This document shows positions 22,344-33,228 of a stretch of 64,000 nt of DNA, in pieces. This DNA comes from Theobroma cacao (lineage: Eukaryota > Streptophyta > Magnoliopsida > Malvales > Malvaceae). The position numbers were made by a program, and so were the translations under genes. Position 1 is the stretch's first letter, and every line of letters starts with the position of its first letter. The stretch covers positions 23,621,739-23,685,738 of the forward strand of contig NC_030858.1 in assembly GCF_000208745.1 (NCBI RefSeq), written 5' to 3'. The notes beneath the pieces are model-generated. The model did no database searches, was not told the DNA's origin, and saw only the letters and a program-made list of their open reading frames with translations.

Positions 22344-22732
22344 TGTGAGACCTCAACCTCTATAGGCTTGTAACTAAGTATAGATGTAATAATATGAGCT
22401 AAGGGTAGTTTCGTCATTTTCTCTAATAAGCTTCCATAAGAAAGTTTTATGATATTTTAATTCCTAAATAGGCATAAGACAGTATAAATGATGTGTGCTG
22501 ATGAAAACACGAAGAAACTAGAAGTTTCAACAATTTTCATAACAGGGGCAAAATGGTCATTTTTCACCTCAAGTTAAAATTTTAAGTTTTTATGAACCCG
22601 AGCATGTTTAGACCATTATGGATATTGTCCCAGTGTTAAAAGAGCAAAAAGATTGCATAAAAGATTGGAGGAGAGTAAGTTAATTGGTGGAGGGGCATTT
22701 TCGTAATTTTAAAAGAAAAGATAAGATTGCCT

Positions 22733-22740
22733 ATAAATAC
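22733..22740 (+). promoter_or_regulatory. TATA box of family C LTR
   Basis: TATAAATA about 390 bp into the LTR, conserved in position in the copies at 43025 and 58709. Confidence 0.65.
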
Positions 22741-23567
22741 CTTGAATTTCTAGCAGCTTCTTGAATTTTCCAGTAGCTGGTCTTCTTCTTCCCTTCTCCT
22801 CTCTCACGTTTCTTCAAACTCCATGGAAGCTTGATTTTCAAACTTCCACAACTTTCTCTCTCTAGCTCCAATTATCATGCTTTTGGTGCACCCTTCCATA
22901 AACCCTTGTGCTATTTCATATTCTCACTTCAAAAACCTTGAAATATCTTGTTTTCATACTTTCTCTCACTAGTTGGGCATTCTAGAGAGAGAAAGAGAGA
23001 ATCACTCCATTGATTTGGAAGCTATTGGAAGAGAATCCAACTACAAAGGAACCCTAGGGTGAGTGATGCACCAAGTTTGATTTTTAGCTGCAGAAAATGG
23101 CTAGTAATTGTGATTTATGAGCTGTTTTATTGTTTAGTATGTTCATTACTTTTTAGTGATTAAGATAGTGAACATAGATAGCCATTTAAAGTGGCAATTG
23201 AAAACTAGCTAAGAGATAGCTTTTAGAGTTCATAGTGTGTAAATTAATCTATTGTTTATGTTAATGTGATCCTAGGTTTTTAAGGAAGCACCATCATTCC
23301 AATTGGATCATTAGGGGAATTTGAGTCAATTAAAAGTTCTACAATCAATTGGTGAGTGGACTACCTTCAAAATTGATTTTGGGAATATGATGGATTTGAC
23401 AAAGTGTTTGAATGATTTTATACAATTTTTCATGAAAATGAATGCCTTGGGAACAAGCTTTTGAGAAAAGGTTTATGTTATGAAATGTGATTATTATGGA
23501 TTTCTATGTGGCTGCATTATGTTGATATACATATATGCTTGAGTATAATGTTGTGTAATTATATTGA

Positions 23568-23697
23568 CTCGGCTATGTGCGAGTAGGGAGTGCGCATAAG
23601 CCGAGGATGACTCGGTTATGTGCGAGTAGGGAGTGCGCATAACCCGGTGATGACCCAGCCATGTGCGAGTAGGGAGTGCGCATGAGCTGGTGATGAT
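23568..23697 (+). repeat. Hairpin-forming ~43-bp minisatellite in family C LTR
   Basis: Three units, each containing ATGTGCGAGTAGGGAGTGCG followed by CATAAGCC-like text. Within a unit, CGGCTATGTGCG pairs imperfectly with TGCGCATAAGCCG, giving a stem with a GTAGGGAG-type loop. The minus-strand open frame across this stretch (23573-23851) is due to the repeat. Confidence 0.75.
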
Positions 23698-23972
23698 GAT
23701 GATGGGATGGTGTGATGATGATGATGGGTATATATGTATATATATATATGTAAATATGTGTGTTATAGGAAATTGATGGATAATGGGTTATGGTTGTAAT
23801 GCATGTGAAACTTGACATGTTAAACCTTGAGAAATTGTTATGTGTTTTCATGTTGGTTTAGACCTTTTGGTAGGGTGGTTTTTCCTTTGGGAGAAAGGTA
23901 AATTTTGCATTGATGCCCTGTATTTTGCTGCCTCGACAAACTCTCGAATTTGGAGGGGTACACTGGTCGAAA

Positions 23973-24395
23973 ACTCACTACAACGAGGATGCATTTTCGC
24001 TACAGTGAAAATGACACCGAAGCTTTTCGCTGTAGCTAGAAACTTTCTATTTTTTGGGTTGCAATTTCGCTGCAGTGAGATTCAATCTCCTTGCAACGAG
24101 AAACATTTTGTTTTTGGATAAAAATTTCGCTGTAGCGAGATTTAATCTCGCTGCAGCGAAAAACTTTCTGTTTTGGTCTCTTATCTTGTCCAATTGCTGC
24201 CGTATCTTTCACTTCTTTGCTACCATATGGGAGCATGGACTTCCAACATTAAGGATTAAAAGAGTTAAGTTTAAAATGAGGAGGTTTAGTGAGAAACCCT
24301 CAATCAGTTAAGGAACCCTCGTTCGGTTAATAACTAAATCCCAACGTCGCTGCAACGAAAATTCATTTTAGCTACAGCGAGAATGCCTTTCCGCT
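23973..24395. repeat. TCTCGCTGCAGCGAGA word cluster, family C LTR
   Basis: At least eight perfect half-words or degenerate full words, such as CTCGCTGCAGCGAAAA, TTCGCTGTAGCGAGAT, TTCGCTGCAGTGAGAT and TCGCTGCAACGAAA, separated by 10-60 bp of non-repeated sequence. The perfect 16-mer occurs at 25355-25370 in another copy. Open frames at 23840-24311 pass through these words on both strands and are not genes. Confidence 0.8.
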
Positions 24396-25043
24396 GCAGT
24401 AAAGATTCGTTGTCGTATTTGACTTGCTTGTGCAATATTGAAGCTTTCATTCTTCGAATGGTTCACTATGTATGGGTTCAAAATTTTCAAATGATTAATC
24501 ATTTAAGGGCTTGATGAGGGGCTTTAAATAAGAATAGAAACAAATTGCATTGTTTTCAAAAAAAAATGCATCATGATTTCATTAAAGATTCCTTATGGTA
24601 TGCTTGTTCCCTTCCTTGTTCACTCACTAGGTTTATACTCACCATTTTCAAATTCATATTTTCATATCACAAGGCAACCGGTAACTAGGACGAGGTGTCC
24701 TTGTAGACCTGTGTCCATTTTTTGGTAGGTGTCTCGGCATTCAGTAGTTGTACATTCATCCGAGTCCCTCTGCTGGAAGTCGAGTGTTATTTTGTTTTGT
24801 ATAGACAAACTTAATGTAAATTATTAGAATACATGTTGTATACATTGTATGTAAATTTTTAAGGAGTAATGCCAGTACGAGTTGGCAATGTATATCACTA
24901 TTTTGATTCAAAAGTATGAAATATGACTCAGCAATATTTGATGGAATGATGAGTAGGATAAATCGATAGGCTTGCTTGGGCTTAATAGACTACGTTTGTT
25001 GGGCCCTTGCACCGATCATGGCCCGGAAATTTGGGTCGTGACA

Positions 25044-25164
25044 ATATGTATCCATTTAGCATAGTCAAGAAGCAACGACATATATATTTTCAATCATGGA
25101 TGTTATAAATATATATAAAGGGAAAATATTAGTACTATAATCCTTTCATTAGTATTGCATTGAG
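25044..25164. other. Short remnant between two family C LTRs
   Basis: AT-rich sequence, likely the continuation of copia F after the solo LTR. It ends where truncated family C LTR sequence begins (approximate junction). Confidence 0.4.
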
Positions 25165-26344
25165 ATGAGTGTGGTGGGATGGTATGCATGATGATGTATG
25201 TATATACAAATATATATATGTTGTAGAAAGTTTATGAAAATAATTATGATTGTGTTATGTGTTGGTATTGTTAATTGCTCCCAAATTGCTTTTCATTTCA
25301 ACAAGAAAATGGCTTTTGATGTAACAAGACCCATTTCACTTAAAATGCTCTGTTTCTCGCTGCAGCGAGATTCATTTTCGCTGCTGCGAGAAACTCTTGG
25401 GTATTGGGGGTCACACTAGCCTGATTCTCGTTGCAGCGAGAAACTCTCATGTTCTGGTGCAGTTCTTTCACTTTGATGAAGATTTTGACCACCTTTCCGT
25501 CCGAACTGCGAAAAGTAGTAAACATAAAAGTTGTATCCCTGCCTCCTACTTTCTAATGTCCAAAAAACAGATCAATTAGACTTCTGTAGTGGGAGATATA
25601 CTAGAAAAATTGAAACACATGTAAACTAACACTGTTTCTCACTACAGCGATAAACTTGCTGTCATGCTTGCTACCTTGCTTGATTTTGACATATTTTTCA
25701 CCCATTTAACTTCATGGATTGATCATGGGCTTTTGCAACACTATGAGGTTATTAATCAAAGTTTGAAAGGAAGGGCTTTTGGTAAGAAATTAAATCAATT
25801 GCATTGTTTTTGAAACAAGTGCATCATGATTTCAAAATTCTTCTTATCAATTGCTTGTTCCCTTCTTATGTTCATTCATTGAGTTTATACTCACTTTTTT
25901 CAGATTCATGTTTTCAGATCAAGAGGCAGCCGGTAACTAGGTCGAGGTGTTCTTGTAGATTCGTATCCTTGGTAGGTATCTTAGCATTTCGTAGGCGCAC
26001 CTTCACCTTGGTCACCCCGCTAGAAGCCCAAAGTCATTTTTGTTGTAAATACGTACTTGTGATGTAAAGTACTAAGATGCATACCTTAGACCATATATGT
26101 ACATTTTGATTGGTAAAGCTACCATGAGTGGCAATAGTTAATGTTATTTTAGGATAATATAAATGCAGTTTTGATTGTTATAATTTACTATTAAAATGCT
26201 TAAAGGGTTGAGATTATGAGATGTAAATGTAAAAATAATTGACGGGATAATGAGTACGATTATATAAATAGGCTTGCTTGGGTTTAGTGGGCTTTGTCCA
26301 TTGAGCCCATGCGTTGGTCATGGCCTAAAAATTGGGTCGTGACA
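25165..26344 (+). mobile_element. Truncated 5' LTR of chromovirus H
   Basis: Equivalent to the last ~1.2 kb of a family C LTR and ending GGGTCGTGACA. It parallels the 3' LTR from 44028 onward (for example ATTGCTCCCAAATTGC and AAGCTACCATGAGTGGC). The first ~1.2 kb is absent, so no 5' target duplication can be tested. It contains the perfect TCTCGCTGCAGCGAGA at 25355-25370 and module copy 4 (25486-25600, minus). Confidence 0.85.
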
Positions 26345-26348
26345 CACT

Positions 26349-26360
26349 TGGTATCAGAGC
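26349..26360 (+). other. Primer-binding site of chromovirus H
   Basis: A perfect TGGTATCAGAGC 4 bp after the 5' LTR, complementary to the 3' end of plant initiator Met tRNA. Confidence 0.9.
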
Positions 26361-26605
26361 CCTAGGTTGTTTAGGTCCTAGGACTTCCTTTTTGTTGATC
26401 CAACAGAGTATCGGGTCTTTATCTGGAAACTTCAGTTGTGAAGTGTGAACCGTGACACATTTTACAACCAAGGGACTGCATAGATTCCCTATCTTAGAAA
26501 CCACTTTTTCCTTTATGTATGATTATAGAAAAATGTGTTTAATAATAGGTGTTTGCTCTTGTCTAGGTAAGACTGCTACCTAAGACATGAGCTGCCTCAA
26601 GACAA

Positions 26606-27584
26606 ATGGAGGAGCAAGATGCCCCTAATGAGATGACAAATAGGCCATGGGCATTTATCCATAGGGGGTGAGGTAAACTTGGCTGGGCCATTAGGCCGAT
26701 GAGGGAGGATACGCTTGTGAGCAGACACAAGGAGGGACAGTCTTCAGGTGATATGGGTAGACAACAAACCGGGGGTATTACCAACGAGGACTTGGTGACA
26801 GGCCTACAAGAAGTTAATCGGGTTATAGAGATGATGGCAACCCGTATGGATGATATACTGAGGATAGTGGAAAGGAGACCTACAGTACAAGAATCCCCCA
26901 GCTCCCAAGGACAGGCCGATCACCAACATCATGAGGTTGAGAGGGGTCATTTAGAAATTTTCCTTCCTAATTTCTTGAAGATTAAGCCTCTGTCATTTTC
27001 AAAGTTTGATGCGTCGGAGAAACCCCAAGTTTTCTTAGATAAGATGGAGAAAATTTGTGAGGCCTTGGGATGCTCAGTAATAGATCAGTAGAGTTGGTCG
27101 CCTTCCGATTAGAGGACGTGGCGTAAGAGTGGTATGGCTTGTTGCATAGAGGTGGGCCGGCAGATGCAACACCACTAACTTGGAAGGAATTTAGTACAAC
27201 CTTTTTAAATGATTCTTACCACTTAGTGTACGTAATGCACAGGCTAGGGAGTTTGAGGCCTTAGTACAAACCCCAAGTATGACGATGTCAAAATACGACA
27301 TCAAATTCATGCAGTTGGCTCGGTATGTGCCGTATCTAATTTCTACTGAGGAGATGAAGATTCAGAGGTTTGTGGATGGGCTAGTGGAGCCACTGTTTAG
27401 AGTTGTGGCATCCCGATATTTCAAAGCCTACTCCGCAATAGTGGATTGCGCTTAGCGGATTGAGATGAGGACTAATGAGAGTAAGGCTACGAGGGATAGA
27501 GTAAAGAGGGCCAAGACAAAAGGCTATCAGGGTCGCAAGGACTTCAATAGCGGTGTTTCATCTTCTAGCCGTCAAGGCCCATAG
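26606..27584 (+). pseudogene. Chromovirus H gag, 5' part
   Basis: Starts at ATG 26606 (M-E-E-Q-D-A-P). A stop follows about 22 codons later; the frame then runs openly at 26699-27091 and holds EDLVTGLQEVNRVIEMMATR and FLKIKPLSFSKF, typical of the N-terminal half of this gag. Two or more frameshifts later come [39 protein letters not shown] and the EMRTNESKA region, the conserved capsid core of Del/Tekay gags. The reading is interrupted at 27584 by copia G, and sequence homologous to the next part of gag starts again at 38752. Gag forms the cytoplasmic particle; this copy cannot. Confidence 0.85.
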
Positions 27585-28682
27585 TGTTGGTCCCAATAAT
27601 ATGTGCTAGAGGGGGAGTGAATAGCACAAATCGGCTCTTGACAAGATGAGGAACTAATTTCCAACACAAAGAAACTAAAAACAAAGTAGACAATGCATAG
27701 TAATTTAGAGTGGTTCGGTCTAAGACCTACATCCACTACCTTGATTATCCAACCAAGGATTTTCCCAACAAATCCACTAAGAACTGGTGTAATTCACAAG
27801 CTTTCACCAAGCTTTACAATGGCTTTTACAAGGCTTTGCCAAAACCTTTCACAATAGTTTTTCACGGATTAAACTAAAACCCAAAGTAGTTTTTCCAAGG
27901 CTCAATTACAACCTACAACAATCAAGCTATCCCAAGCTTGAATAACCCCTTAGAGTGACTTCCTCACTCTTAAAAATACAAGAGAAGTAGTAAAAGAAAG
28001 TACCTATGATAACTAGTTGATCCGAGTAGTACAATATTGAATGCAAATTACAAATTCAAAGAATAGGCGTTTAAGTGCAGACAAGTGCGTGAAGATTTTT
28101 TGGTTTTTCAACTTTCTATAGGTCAAATTTCATTCAAGGCTTCTAAGAACTACTTTTTAATTGTTGGAAGACCCTTTTATACTTGAAGAAACATTTCTGA
28201 TGGCAGTTTGACAGTTTTTTAGCTGTTGGAGACAATTAGAAGTTGGTTCTAGCCGTTACTCTGTCCTTTAGTGCAACTTTCAAACTTCCAGGCATAGTGC
28301 TCCTAGTCGACTACCTGATATCTTAGTTGGCTAATTTGTCTCTGTTTTTTGCTCCCTGTCTCTGGCAGTTTTGGCAGTAATTACTTAGTCGACTGACTAA
28401 TTCTTAGTTGACTAAGTTGTCTTTGTTTCTCAAACTTTTCAGCCCGCCATTTCTCCAATTTGAATCTTGGCCAACCAACATTCTTCCTTATTCAACTAAT
28501 GAGCTTCCTCCTTGTTAATTAGTCATGTCTCATTATTTTTATCTCCTTTTTTCTTTTAATATACACTTTGAAGGATTGATTTATTAATTTCATACATTAA
28601 TTTTCCTGCACACTTAAGTAAAGGCATTAGACACAAATGAATGAGAATGTTTTACTATCATCAAAAACTAATGGAGTCAACA
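27585..28682 (-). mobile_element. 3' LTR of copia G
   Basis: 1098 bp, TGTTGGTCCC to GTCAACA. It contains TAGTCGACTA at 28304-28313, CTTAGTCGAC at 28384 and CTTAGTTGACTAAG at 28413-28426. Confidence 0.93.
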
Positions 28683-28700
28683 ATCTCCCCCTTTTTGGAT
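28683..28700 (-). other. Polypurine tract of copia G
   Basis: On the minus strand ATCCAAAAAGGGGGAGAT directly precedes the 3' LTR (TGTTGACTCC on that strand). It primes plus-strand DNA synthesis and confirms the element's orientation. Confidence 0.85.
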
Positions 28701-30000
28701 AATGACAAAACATTCCTGATTAACAACATAGTGTCTTTTTACTCATTTTAGTTTTTTGCAGAAAATGTGGATTGCTCGCCCTTAATGTGTGCATATTTAT
28801 TCCATCCAATTTTATTCTTGTCATATAGAAAATGACATTACACATTTAGAGAATACATATTTGCAGAATTTTGGGTGATTTAGCAATGAATGTTGATATT
28901 TTTTCATAGAACATTCAGCAGGGTCTGTCAACAGCATATAGTCATCAGATTTTGTCTATTTCCTTCATAATTCAGTCAACACTCTATTCACAACATCCAT
29001 AATTATTTGCAATCCCAAGTTGATCAATTATCAACATACAGTAGCAGTTATTAACATGCAGTTCAATATGGTTCAGCAACAAATTTTGTTAACAATAGTT
29101 AAAATATCATGGATAGTAGAGTATCAGCAAACATTCAATTTTCAGCAAACAAACATCTTAGATATATCTGCATTCACATCTCACACTACCATATAAACAA
29201 CAAAATTAAAATTGAGTGTTCAAATGCCACCATGGCACAAATAGCAGTTAATCAAAAGATGTTCTATAATTGCCCTTGAACTGTTTTTGCTTCCTATCCC
29301 CTATTTTTCTAAGTTCCTACTCATAATTCATTTTCGCTTTCTTTTCTTTTCTAAGTTCCTTCCTGGTTCCTCCACCCTCACATTTTTTTTTAATTTATTC
29401 TCTGATTCTTGCACCCTTGGTTCTGCCATTCTACTCCCCCTTTTTGTTAGCATCAAAAGAAGGGGCTTCTATTCGTCTGATGTGTTAGAGGGTGAGGATT
29501 CAGTGCCATAGAAAAGGTTTAGAGGAAAAGGAGAAGGCTTTCGGAGAGATGATGACTTTCTAGGGGAAGGTTCTGGTGATGACTTGTTTGAGACAGGGAC
29601 TAGACTCTAAGGAAAAGAGGTTGAAACTGGTCTGGATTTCTCTGCCAACCTAGAAGGCTTTCTTCTCTTGAGAAAGGATGTCTTGGTGGCCATAGTCTTC
29701 TTTCCCTTGGTTGGTGGTTTTCCCTTTGTTGGTGCTGTAGTGGCTTTTTCTTTCCCAAATTTTGTCTTTACTTTAGGAGCTGATGCAGATTTCTTCCCTT
29801 TTCATATATCTCTATCGTCCTTTTGAGTTTATGTTCTAACAGTATCTTTTTTCAGCTTTTCCCTCTCTAACCATTTGATGGAAAATATCCATAATGGATA
29901 TTTCTTTTGAGTTGGGAGGGAAAGGTTGATGTTTCTCAAGAACATGTTCATCCTCGGAAGCTGTCACTTCTGTCCCTTGATCAGATTTGTTCTTGCTCTG

Positions 30001-31435
30001 TGATAATTCTATTTTATAGAATTGTTTTATTCCAATTTTGTTATTAAATATTAGCTAAGTCCTCAATTTTCAATTATAATTTAATTATTTTTAGTTGTTT
30101 TTATGATTAGGTTACCTTTTAGTGAGTTATTTTAATTTTATGTTATTCCTTTTATTTTAGTTATTATTTATTAGTTTTTATATTTTTTTTGTAAGATTAA
30201 AAGTGATTGGGCTTAATTTTGGAAAGTAAGGTGTTGAAAGACCCAGAATCTGCTTGCATATATTTTAGTATTTTGGTGATATCTCAAGGTATAGAACTTC
30301 AAATGATGTGATTCTTAAACCATTGGAAAGCTAAGAGACAGGGCTATAACTTTCATGAAGATCACTTTGCCCAGTTCTGTACTGAAGATAGAGAAAATCG
30401 TGTAGGAAAATGGCTGGACGTACTGTGTCGGGAATGAAAATTTGTAAAGACTGATAATTTATTTTTGGGCCTTTTATTACACTCTTAAGCCCAATTAAAC
30501 CCTAGGTCAGCTTAAGGAACTTTAGGTTTAGTCTATTAGTATAAATAAGATATGTTTAACAACATTAGACACACAACTTTTGAAAGATTCAAGAAGTTAC
30601 AAGTTAAGGCTGAAACTTGGAGATCAAGGCGGAAAATATTGTTTTGTTTTCTTCCTTAGCTTTTATCTTTCTTGATACTTTCAATGGTTGAATTTTATAC
30701 AATGTTATTTTATTTTGCAATTATGAGTAGCTAAATTTCTTTTTCTAGGATTGCAATTGAACCACATGTAGTCTAAATTTTTAATCTCTTTCTTACTTAT
30801 CTTTAATGGGATTTGAATTGTTTATTCTAATTTGTTCTTAATACTTTTAATTGCTTGGCCATCAATTAAATTGATCTAGGAACCTAAACAAACTTAGGAA
30901 AAGGAGTTTAGAGTAAACTAAAATTGGGATAGCATATGATCATATTAATTGATTTGCGTATAGGATAGGGATATACCTATAGGCCATATGTAGCCAGATT
31001 AGAGCCTAAACTTAATGAGTCTATTTTAATTTCAATTCAGATAGGGATATAGTGTTTTGGTTAAAATAGATATTTTTATAAGATGAGTTAAGAAACCCTT
31101 ATAAATAATTTAGGACTCTAGGTTAGCAATTCAACCCATTGAAATAAGTTAAGGAAGAGAGGTAAGATTTAGATTAAGTGTGAGGGATATTGTAATCCTA
31201 GGCTTGTTTGATTTGATATTTTCTAAAGTTATTATTATTTTGATTTTTTCTTGTTGGTTTTAATTTTAGTTAATCATTTTTAGTTAATTAATTTTGATTA
31301 TTTGGATAAGATTAAATTGTTCTAATTTTAGTACTTAGTAAAGTTTTAGATCAATTCCCTGTGGGATCGATACTCTGCTTGCTAATATACTATCTATTCG
31401 ATACGTATACTTGCGTAGTAGGATTTTAACTAACA
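30001..31435 (+). mobile_element. Family B solo LTR (TSD ctctg)
   Basis: 1435 bp, starting TGATAATTCTATTTTATAG and ending TTTTAACTAACA, with perfect 5-bp duplications ctctg at 29996-30000 and 31436-31440. No coding content. A TATAAATA at 30540-30547 sets a plus orientation. Near its end it has a GTGGGATCGATAC block and GATACGTATACTTGCG. It disrupts the extra ORF of copia G. Module copy 5 lies at 30272-30390. Confidence 0.92.
30272..30390 (+). repeat. Shared cross-family LTR module, copy 5
   Basis: Contains ATGTGATTCTTAAACCATTG, GGAAAGCTAAGAGACAGGGC, TATAACTTTCATG and CACTTTGCCCAGTTCTG. This is the best-preserved copy and a useful reference for the others. Confidence 0.75.
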
Positions 31436-32795
31436 CTCTGGTGTTCAGAAGATGGTGCCTTAGTTGGTTGCTACACACCAGGATGAGAATCTTCTGCTTG
31501 AATGCCATGACCATGAGCAGAAGACCCTCTTGCTTGCAAGGCTGAGCTTTCAGCACCTTGTTGTGCTAGTGCAATACTTGGAGTTTCAGATGAGTCTGCA
31601 GCAGCGGGTTTTGAGGACACTTTCTCCTTTCTTTTCAATTCATTCTCAAAATTTGCTATCCTTTCCTCAATCTTCTGCAGTCTCATTCCTTGATTAGTGA
31701 GCTTACCATTTATCCTCATCAAAAGATTAAAGATCATTTCACTAGAGAATTGGGAGGATGATGCCTCGGTAGGTGCTGGTATAGTAAAGACTTTGGGTGT
31801 TCTAGTGAATTTCTCACCATCCAGCTTGTATCCCATTTTGATCAAGTTGCCATAGTAAATGGCTTGATCTCTGGTCTTCACCATGTCTATTTCACACCTT
31901 TTGGCCAAAAATCCCTTTTTCTGGACAAGGGATTTTATGACATTTCCATAAGGCAGGTTGACTTTATCAAGTTCGCAAGTTCTTCTCATCTTTTATATCA
32001 TGAACCTGCCAATATTCAGAGCAACCCCATTAAAGGCATGTTCCATCAACCAAAGATCCTGAAGGCTGATGTAACTCAAACTTCCACTTATACTTTGAAT
32101 GTTTGCTACTATAAATAGTGTAAAATCCTAATCTAGGGGCTGATTATCAGACTTGAATTGCTCTTTGAAGAATACTTTTTCTTTCTCTCGGTGATGATTT
32201 CCCATAATGAGGATGAATCATACTTTTCTGGGAACTCATACTCACCTTCTTCACACTTGATTTTTAGTAAGCTTCCTAAATCTTCAGCAGTGACAACAAA
32301 TTCTTTTCCATTCAAATATACATTCAGACCATCTTCGACATAATCATCAGAATCCTCTAATTCCGTTTCTTTTAAAGCAATGCCAGAATAGAATTCCTTT
32401 ACCAAACTTGCACTATAGGATCTATTCTTAAAGGAGTTATATTTTTTCAATTTTAGTTCATCAAAATAGTCAGATAAACTAGTATGAATCTCTAAGTTCT
32501 CATCAAAACTCTTCCAGTCAATATATTTTCCACAAGAAATTGGTGCATTCTCAATATTTTTGAACCTCAGTTCATGCAATCTATTTCTGAACTTAGAAGA
32601 TGAGGAACTAGTACCTTTCTTGAGTACAGGTTCCTTGTCCTTCTTCTTTTCTTTTAGTTTCTCCGATATCTCTTTTACTAATGCAGACATGATTTTCTGT
32701 TTCTTCTTCAGACTTTTCGTTTCTGTCCCTTCTTCCAGTGGTCTCTTCCCTTTCTTCTTTTCTACGATTTCTTTGCTCTGTGGAGATCTCCCCAT

Positions 32796-33228
32796 TTTGA
32801 TTCAAGAATTTGTTTGACAGGGGTTTTGTCTAAATGGCAAAGGGTTTGAATAGATTTTAGAAGAAAATGTGAAGAGATGGGTTTCAATTTCAGAGGCTCG
32901 GGTTTCAGGGGAGAGAAAAGTGGAGAAAAAGAAGTTGTCAGCCATTTTTAATTCCTCTTAGAGAAACCGTTCAACTCCCTCATAAATATTGCCCTATTCT
33001 ATTTGCCCAAAATTTCAAAACTCCCTCTAAATTTTAGTTATTCACCTCAAGCAACATTTCTCTTTTCTTTATTACCCGGTAGGTAGTTTCTTCCCATTAT
33101 TTTATTCCTCTTGCCCTTATTTTAACTGAGTCTTATTATTTAATGCTACCAGAACACTCTTAGTTGACTAAGATTCATCTCAGTCGACTAAATGCATTAT
33201 GTTTCATGTACGTGAACCAAAGAGTTTC
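32796..33228 (-). other. Spacer between pol and extra ORF of copia G
   Basis: No open frame. It contains CTTAGTTGACTAAG (33159-33172) and AGTCGACTA (33182-33190), the same self-complementary words found in the LTRs of this element, so they are not restricted to the LTR. Confidence 0.6.

Larger units (their letters stand above)
22344..25043 (+). mobile_element. Solo LTR, gypsy family C
   Basis: A 2700-bp LTR from TGTGAGACC to GGGTCGTGACA. Flanks are atacg (22339-22343) and atatg (25044-25048), a 4-of-5 match consistent with an aged target duplication. Similar sequence on both sides (ATCCATTTATCATAGT at 22216, ATCCATTTAGCATAGT at 25050) suggests insertion into copia F. It contains a TATA box, three hairpin-type minisatellite units and a dense run of TCTCGCTGCAGCGAGA-type words (23970-24400), but unlike the copies at 2559, 25165 and 42634 it lacks the shared module. 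Confidence 0.85.
29489..32795 (-). pseudogene. Extra 3' ORF of copia G (unknown function), split by a solo LTR
   Basis: Downstream of pol on the minus strand. The N-terminal frame (32795-32133) starts M-G-R-S-P-Q-S-K-E and is rich in Lys/Glu/Ser, then has a domain with KLKKYNSFKNRSYSASLVKE, an acidic EDSDDYVED stretch and LNGKEFVVTAEDLGSLLKI. After a short non-coding break, 31989-31471 continues with MRRTCELDKVNLPYGNVIKS, a coiled-coil-like LQKIEERIANFENELKRKE stretch and low-complexity Ala/Ser. After a stop and the family B solo LTR (30001-31435), a Lys/Pro/Ser/Thr-rich basic tail reaches a stop near 29489. Its position matches the env-like or additional ORF of Sireviruses. I see no signal peptide or membrane span, so an envelope role is not supported. 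The protein at 45100-46216 is of the same general type. Confidence 0.65.

Noticed and set aside
23573..23851. His/Ile/Tyr-rich frame
   Set aside because: Arises from a minisatellite and TA repeats in a family C LTR.
29489..32795. Retroviral-type envelope gene in copia G
   Set aside because: The position is env-like, but no signal peptide, membrane span or cleavage-site pattern is visible; called an ORF of unknown function.
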